A stretch of 64,000 nt of DNA, from NCBI GenBank assembly GCA_005406025.1, contig BGZK01000876.1, forward strand, positions 186,001 to 250,000. The letters are read 5' to 3'. Below the pieces are notes generated by a model. The model was not told the origin of the DNA. It did no database searches and saw nothing but the letters and a program-made list of their open reading frames with translations. Position 1 is the stretch's first letter; each line of letters starts with the position of its first letter. The DNA comes from Eumeta japonica (lineage: Eukaryota; Arthropoda; Insecta; Lepidoptera; Psychidae). Positions 50,501 through 59,500 of the stretch are shown here, piece after piece. The position numbers and the translations under genes are program-made.

Positions 50501-53500
50501 ATGTATATCAGTATGAGTACGCGCAAGTTAAATTAGGTTATCTGCGCGAGATTACTGTACGTTAGTTTATGACTACAACAATAATGTAATGGATTAAGAT
50601 ATCACTCCACAAAGCGATATAATTCAAATACTTTTGAATATAATGTTTGATCTTATTTTTTATGTGCGTACGTAAAGAAACTATATTTCTTTAATTTGTA
50701 CGGTGCCCTACTGTCGATAAAACAGTGAGCATTTACTGATGTAATCACTAGATGGCGCAGCCTAGCAACGGCGGCCATCAGAGGTTTAAGCAGTTTATCA
50801 TTGGCCAGGACTCACCATGATTACGTATAAATAGGAATTGGCAATTTAAATAATAGACTTTAAATGTCGTTTCTTTGATTTACGAGTAGAAAATAGTTTT
50901 CTACTCTTGTTAATTAATGTAATTATTAGTACATGTAAATATTTAAAATAAAACCTTTGATTTACAGAGCAACGCCATTGTTTATTTAAGATTTACAATT
51001 CTTAATAAGTTTGGAGAATCGGTCTCGTAAAGATTATTCTACCGATGATGAATCAGCGTTTAATGATATCGAAATAGAAAACGCCGTCCGTCTGTCCCGA
51101 CGGGCTCCCAGCTCCCGACCCGAGAGCAGCATGGTATACTAGGCCAAACTCTTCAATCTCAAATATCGTGAGGAAGTACACCCCAACTGTGAAGCGATTG
51201 ACATTGTACAAAGAAAAAGCTCTCTTTGTTGTAACGCGATTCCGACTGCCGTGTTCTACAATAGAAACATTACAATATTAATTGGATGTAGTGGTCGTAT
51301 TACATTGATATTGCTTTAAAAATAGATAGGTATTAGAGACCGCTTAAATATTTTGCAGTACAACGGACTAAACTCCGCCGCTGTGAAGTTAGTCACGAAA
51401 GCGTCGCAAGCGTCGCAATGGCGGAAAATAGGCACGCGCGGCGGAGGGGGAAGGGTCGGGGAGTATCGAATCTGCGCACCGAACCGTTCGCGGGTAATTC
51501 ACAGCGGCAGAGTTTCGTGCCTTGTTCCGTTCATCGACAAAATGTCGCCGACCACTGTTAGGTCTAGTCATCCCGCAGTCAGGCCACGCCATACACAGAA
51601 TAATTCCATTTAAGACTGTGACGTCAGGATCATAGGTCCTCCACACTGACGCAGTGCGGAATGCGATGTCTTCGTCCGCGACAGGCGGCTTGACCTGCTA
51701 ACGGAGCGAGTGTCTTGATTTGACTCGAGTCAAAAACTTGTCGGTCAATGTTCGGATCGAGCCCGGCACTTCCGGGTACGAAGTCAACGTGCTTGACCAC
51801 TGAGCGACCGCTCGCTCATTATACCGACTTTTCGTGTTGTTCAATTAACAGAACCTGGAAGCATTACCATTAGTGGTTTGTTTCAAAATAGGTAGTATTT
51901 AATAATAAATTTCAACTATTAAACTTATTAAACATTTGATATATAGCAAGTGTCAAATTTTGTCGCTTAAAAAAATTACTTGTCAAAGTTAAATGTCAAC
52001 TGATAAATTGCTGTTAATTGCGATGAACGCACAATATAATATGATCCTTAATTTCGTAAATGTCGCTAGTTTCTGAAATGGATTGAGAGAAATAATCACC
52101 ATTATTGTCTATTATTTAGAGAATTGTCAAATTAAAACAAATATACCGACTATGGATTATAGACCGTGAGTGTCACAAACAACATAATGGCGGATTTGAA
52201 AGTTGAATTTGCATCATTATCTTTAAGGATACCGGTTAACTGTCAATGGTGAAGTTAAAACAACATGTTTCGAAATGTTCAGGTTTTAACTATAACAGTT
52301 AGCAATTAACTATAACAAACGAGAGTTTTGAAGCCGCTGTGGGTATTTTAAATGCACTGATTGTAACACTAAATGTCTGTTCCTATACAGTTTTGCAGCT
52401 CATGATCTTGCAGCCGGGCGTCGTCAGGCAGGAGTCGGAGCCGCCGTCGTTGAAGGAACTCGTCACCGACCCCTACATCATCGTGGCTGCAGGTGATGGA
52501 TACCTTCATGAGTTCACTTCCACCTTCGCGATCCGACCACACGTCCTGCACGTTGATGAGAATCGATTAGAATTCGTGATTTTTAACGTCCTGCAGACCC
52601 GATGCAGCACATCTCCAGACTAATCTGCATCCAGGATCCAGATCCAGGATTCCAGACATATGCAGACACCTTCAGAATAATGTCGACGCTGTCCATCTGT
52701 TTTGCTGAATACGTTTTAGCCGACATCTCGGAACAACATTTAGAGCCTTTTCCACGATATCCTTTTAAAACGACATTTAACAATAAAGTCAATTTTTAAA
52801 TAAAATTTGCATTACACTGCTTCCTTTCAACAGGTTTTTAGCCCTGACAGCCGTTGAAAGGAGGACGTGGAAGGCAAATTTTATTTTAAAATTGACTTTT
52901 TGTTAAATGTCAGTTTAAAAAGAGACGGTGGAAGAGGCCCTCGACTGCTTCACCGATACTCGTATTGTGTATTGAAATGATTTTGTAATGATTTGTAATG
53001 AATGCGTGATTAAATCTTTTTCGCATCACACGAGCACGTATTGTTCAGGATATATGTCACAATTACCTGGGATGGGTTTTTGAAGTGAATCTTCTTTATC
53101 GGCGTATGGGAGAAATCTTATAGCAATGTAACGTTTTTCTGTTACGCGCCATCTTTATCTGTTACGCGCCATCTTTATTTCTGGGTAACATTTTTCCGTT
53201 ACGCGCCATATTTATTCAATGTTATTAATGTCATCGTGGCATAAACATAATTGTTACTAAGGCCACCTGTCACATATACTTTCTGTCAACACCCTAGATC
53301 TATCTACAGTTTGTATATATTACATTTTCCTATTATCTAAGTTGAAACCTTTTCAACCGACATACATGAACTATATCTCACATTCTTTCATTGAGTGACT
53401 CGATTTTATATGTAGCGTTCGATAATTTTCCTACAATTCTATATGGCCCTTTATAACATCGCATTAATTGAAAAGTTTTACCTATCACCCTTCTAGGTAC

Positions 53501-56500
53501 ATATACCATTACCAAGTCTCCTACATGAAACTCTGAACATTTCTATTTCTGAAACTCAGTAGTGACGTGAAAAATAATATCTCAATTAAGTGATTAGCGA
53601 AAAAAATTTTATAAAGTTATTTGTATCCATGTCTATGATAATAAAAGCCTTTTGCATAAACTTTATCTAATTTAGCTTTGTTCAACCAATCTCTGTGAAG
53701 TTGTAAATAGTAAATCATTTATCGAAAAATGACGTCATAAAGAAGTTTCACTTCTTACGTGTGTACACTAATACACACACACTTTTATTTTTAGCCAAAA
53801 ACCATCTTAGTTATTGTAACAGTACTAAATTTAGACACTTCAACACTTAATGTCACCATTATAGGCTGTCCAGAATTCTCTGTTCCGTGTGGTCTAGAAG
53901 TAACTTAGTAGTGTCGCACCGATGCTCAATCGATGACCGAAGCCCTTGTTCCCTGACATGGCGGTTACTTCAGATTAGGAGCACCCCGAGCGGCATTTTA
54001 GGAGTTCCGAACACCCCCTCGACTTGGAAGTAGGTGTTTGCTTCAATCGAAACGGAATGACATTGATATTCAATACGAGAAAACGTTTATGTCTCTTTGT
54101 AATTCTAATATTATATATTCGTTTGAACGTTTGTCCTTCGACTGCCCTCAGAACCCTTAATGTTAATCGAATCTCAATAGAGGTAGGTTATGGCATACAA
54201 TAGGACGCATATAGGATATGATACTAGTACAAATAATAGTTAATAAGACGATTGCTGCTAATAGAATAATAGACATTGGAAGTGGAATTTAAATCGGTCA
54301 CAGGACCGGGGTCGAGATTAAAACTGTAAATAAGAACGATCGATATTGAAACATGGAAAAAAAATGTTTCCTTATTATTGTTGTATGTTGTGATTTTAGT
54401 TAATCGTAAAGACAATATCGTTTATTAATATACAAAAAAAAAAAATGCGCGTGCGCGCACATACACACACATACACATGTATAATTTAAGTACGATAATT
54501 ATAATAAATAGTTCATAATAATCGCGTATTTAGTCTAATAAGACAGTGACAAGCAAACATGCAATAAGTTGTGACTTATTATTTATTTGATTATCATTCG
54601 CTTAATGAAATATCGCCCTACCTACCTTACAATTAAACAGAAGATCACACATTTGAGGAAGTTTCGGCTGCCGATCGTAGCTATTAGAGCACTATGTTAT
54701 GAAGGAAAAGAGCCAGTTTATTATTACTCGAGGATTACTCTTATTTCTTGTAGTTTTCCCCGTAAAATGTCAGTCATATGATCATCCAATGTCAGCTTGT
54801 ATCATCGGCGACTGTCTGTACATTCGTACTGACATTTGTAATTTGATAAATGGTTAATGCATACTCTTTCATTTTTCTAACATACTAAACCAGAAAACCA
54901 TGATAAATATTTCATGTTCGTGAAGTCACGTAAAGCCGGACAAGCGTGAGTACGTGTCATGCGCTCGGTGTTCCGTACTACAAACTATTTTAGACATTAG
55001 ACTATTTTAGAAATATCACACATATTTTAGAATATCGAATGTAAAAGAAACGGTACGGGAAAGAAATTTTATGTACTGAAGTTGATTGACGCAAGTTCTG
55101 AGATGGCCAATTAACTGTATAAAAAAAAAACGTGAACGTCAAAACCGTCACATGGCCGATCATACGGGCGCGTCACATTTCTCCGTCACGACAAGTCTTT
55201 CCTCTACACTAGAGGCCGCGAAAGCATGCGCTATGCGCGAGAGATGTTTTTATGTTTATAAGTATGAACTTACCCTTTACCCAGAGTAGAAACTTTGTAC
55301 TCGGTACTTCATTGTCCAACTACGTGTTCCTAGATATTACATTATTAAATTAAAACTTTATTCACATGAATAACTTGTAAGAAGCGTATTCACAATTTGT
55401 TTACAAAAAAAAATTGTAAGAGTATTTACTGCCGTCTTGCGTTCACTAGCTGACACACACACACACGCACACACACACAAACGCACGCACGCACGCGCGC
55501 ACGCACGCACCCACGCACACACGCACGCACGCGCGCGCGCCCACACAATCCGACATTAGAAATGTCACGATCGTCCATTTTATCAAGTCTTCAAAGATTC
55601 CGAGTGCCAGCATAATTTAGATGTGACGTAACCAAATTAAGCAACAAGCTCGTAAGACGGATCTAGCGAGATGTCGCTAGATCAACTAATTACCTGAACT
55701 TCCAGGCGCCATAACCTTCGCGAACGTGGGCATAAGCGATGCTGGAGCCATCACTGCCGATCTGGATGGTGGACACCATGGAAGCCAGCCGATGGCAGCA
55801 GGGAGTGGCCTTCTTGCCCGCGAGCATTTGCTATTTGATCGGTGAGTTGCTTTGACTGAAGCAAGGGCGATGCAGTTATTGGAGTAAATATATGCTTAAT
55901 GTCATGAACTTAAGAAATAGATGCACGAAGAGTTGCTAAGCATCAGCTAGCTGTAAACATGCATTCATAAACATGCACACAAAGCTAAATATGTCTACCG
56001 ATTACCATCACATTGTCGGTTCCAATCGTTTTGCCTGTATTCGATTTAAAAAAAGCCAGTGACAGCCGCTCATAATTTTATTATGACAATATATGTATAA
56101 TATTTAAAAAAAATGGTTAAAGTATTTTACTCGTGGCCGTGTCCTACAACTTAATAAAGTAATACCATCACGCGTCACGGTTTCAACCTGTGTTTACCGA
56201 CACTTGGTCGTCCTATTTCACGTTCCTTGTCACGCAATCAGTCATACCACATAGTAAGCAATGGGAATTAATACGAAATGAAATTCTTCTACCTGCAAAC
56301 TAATAACGGCAAAGGAATATATACCGTTGAATTTATTTAGTAATAGGTATTGTATTTATGCGAGATATATTCTAGGTACGAACCTCTTCGGGCCCCTCGG
56401 CCACAAGATGGGCCGTTGGCTGGCGGCTTGCTCGGGGCTCCTCATCATCGGATTCTGTCTGATTCTGGTGAGTTCCATAGAGGCGATAACTGGTTCTGAC

Positions 56501-59500
56501 CATAGATAATATGTTTTTGTCTACGAGTCTAAAGAGTAACAGTGACAGTGTAAAAGAGTTGCCATTTTTATATTGCTAATAATATTTTATAGTATTACTT
56601 ACATTTAATATATTAAGAAAGGTCATAATTCTTAACGTTTTTTATATCATTATGACACAAAGTAGTGTAAGTATTAAATAGAAATAATTGCAAAACTGTT
56701 TTGATTTTATCTTTTTTCCGTATCTTCACGGCATTGCATCGAGTATGACGTAGCCAGAGACGGTGCACTTGCGCACGTACGCTCAGAGGAGAAGTTCACA
56801 TTAGCTCATTTTAGTCTATTCGACCTACTATACTATGACGTAATTCGCTGGAAGAATTTCTGCTATACCGCGATATATAATCAATTGAGAAATTATTTCT
56901 AAAATTATTAATTAAAAAAAAATAATACGTGTACCTTATTTTTGTATATGTAATATTGTCTCTTGTGAAGAATAAAATTTTAAGTTACTGAAATATACAT
57001 TACAATAATACCGCTCGCTACCTTAATGATGCAGCCACTTAAAAAACCAGGATCTTCAAAAAATAATAGCTCATATCATAAGAGATGTTATGTTGATCAT
57101 TCTGGTATAATCATAGCCCCATCACGACTTAATATCTTTTGAACTAATTATGAAAACGTAAATAGCAAGTTACGGAAAAGCGAGCGTCAAACGTCACGCG
57201 AACACGGGATACTGTTGCGTCACGCCGTCACACCGCACGTTATGTCTCATCTCGTAACGGCATACATCTTATACTAACTTCTGCCCGCGACTTCGTCCGC
57301 GTGATATAATCCTACGCCCTACCCCCTCATGACCGTCCGCTCGCCCTGCACATCGCAAACGCGCGCGCAGTACTTGACCATTATTTTGCTGCGATGTTAT
57401 TTTAAAACGGCGTTGTCTCAAATATTCATTGAAATCGAATGACGTAAAGGGCAATTTTGTTTTAAATTAAATACTTGTGATGTACAACGTATTTATTTGG
57501 ATAAGCATTAATATTATGTTTATAAAAACACCTTCGTAAATATTGCATAGTTTTAGAAAAAAATTGGTTAGCATAAAAAAGGGTTAAAGGTTCTAGTTAT
57601 AGCAGCCAATCTTAAAAGATTGCTGTTACCGACATTATTTTTTTAGAGTTTTTAAAGGGGAACAGTTCTGTCATACATGATTTTTGTGAAACTTTAACCG
57701 TTTACGTAACACACGCAGTAAAATTTGTCAAAAGGAAAAAGAAACCGCGATTGTGAAACATTCTTCATTGGTGCTCCACTCCTATCGGTTTTAGCGTGAT
57801 AATATATAGCCTGTAGCCTTCCTCGATAAATGGGCTATCAAACACTGAAAGAATTTTTCAAATCGGGCCAGAAATTTCTGAGATAAGCGCGTTCAAGCAA
57901 ACAAACAAACAAACTCTTCAGTTTTATAGAATTAGTGTAGATAAGAACAAGTGACCGACTTCGCTTCTATTGTGCGTCAACTTGTAGTTTTTTCTTTCTT
58001 AATTTACTAACCCATGTATGACACGTACCATCCCAGATTCCCATGGCGAGGAGGATGCAGCACCTCATAATACCGAACGCCGGTCTGGGCTTCGCTATCG
58101 GCATGGTCGACTCCTCGATGATGCCGGAGTTAGGGTTCCTCGTGGACATCCGCCATGCCGCCGTCTACGGGTCCGTGTACGCCATCGGCGACACCGCCTT
58201 CTGCCTGGGCTATGCCGTCGGTGAGTGTCACCCTAACATTTATCTTATTCGTGTTTCACTTTTTCGATAATGGTTTGTTATATAGGGTGGTCATGTCGCG
58301 CTGGATCCACTGTAGATGGTTTCAAGATATTTCTTTTTTGAAATATATGCACCCTTTATGTTTCTTTTTTTGTTTACCTTCATGAAGCACGATGCCCAAC
58401 GAATAGGGCGGGTGAGAGTTAATAAAATTTACATTTATAAAAAGTGGTTAAAATTTGTAATAACTAATTTTATCAATAGTGTGTCTAAGAAAACTCATAT
58501 AATTATTTATTTTACACTAATTCATTGCTAGGGCGTTCTATACTTTATGATAAATATTGGATATCATACTAAAAAAATACCTAAATGAGGTGATAATTGT
58601 CATAGTTAAATTATAGATTTAAATTATACAATAAATAAATTATAGATTTTTTGTAATTGATTTGTAGCATCTGACAACAATCGCTCGAACGATATTTCAT
58701 GATATAACAATTAACTTACCACGAAATCATCACATATCATCACGAGAACCGACTGTTCATCATCGTTTAAACACTTTCATTATTATAAAAGTACTTATAT
58801 GACTTTTTTTCTCCTACAAATCCTACTGAAAAATTGACCACTGCATCTCGACCTCGACACCCTTCGCCCGGGTGAATTTCGTGGTGAACACGGTAAGTAA
58901 TCAGCCACAAATCTAAATCTGTTTTGTTCATCAGGCCCAGCGTTGTCCGGCGCCCTGGTGAACAGCATCGGCTTCGAATGGATGCTGGTGATCATCGCCA
59001 TACTGAACTTCGCCTACGCACCGTTATTGGTTCTGCTCAGAGCTCCGCCCGCCAGGGATGAAAAGCAGGTACAATTATCGCTGATACAATTTCAAATACA
59101 GAAACATATTTACTTCGAGTCATTTGTAACATTTCTGACACATCATTATATAATGAATTTGCCACTCGTTCGGAAGGCGGTTTCTGTTCAAAAAATATAA
59201 CCGAGATACTTTGCAACAATCAAACAGAAAACTGTCACAGAAAGTCACAAATTCTATAGAAAGTGGAGTTAATGACATCTATGGATATTTATCGTTTCAA
59301 CATGAGAAACTTTATGATTGTTCTTCTTTTAGCCAACAATCGTTCAACTTACTTTTTTATCTATACATATAATACAGCGACGGTATTTCGGTCCAGTTCT
59401 CGTACTTGGCTCAACGGATTTAACAACTAAACTTTTACTTGTCATGATTCAGAAAACAAATATTATCCAGTAGACAATAGAAACTGAAGACTTCACACAA

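Larger units (their letters stand above)
52493..55705 (+). other. Vmat: VMAT intron 8
   Basis: It holds the foldback element, the GTTACGCGCCAT triplication, a head fragment of the AAGTGCGAG-type repeat near 54930-55000 and the CA/CG tract, all listed separately. The remaining parts (about 53220-54900) are AT-rich and show no exon. Confidence 0.75.

Noticed and set aside
55706..55841. Rescue of the exon 9 frame by an alternative acceptor
   Set aside because: The needed frame has TAA at 55733-55735, and the bases before it encode family-matching residues in the original frame, so splicing cannot explain the shift.
57967..58224. Frames on both strands overlapping exon 11
   Set aside because: Shadows of the GC-rich VMAT exon. 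The Arg-rich peptide has no family match.
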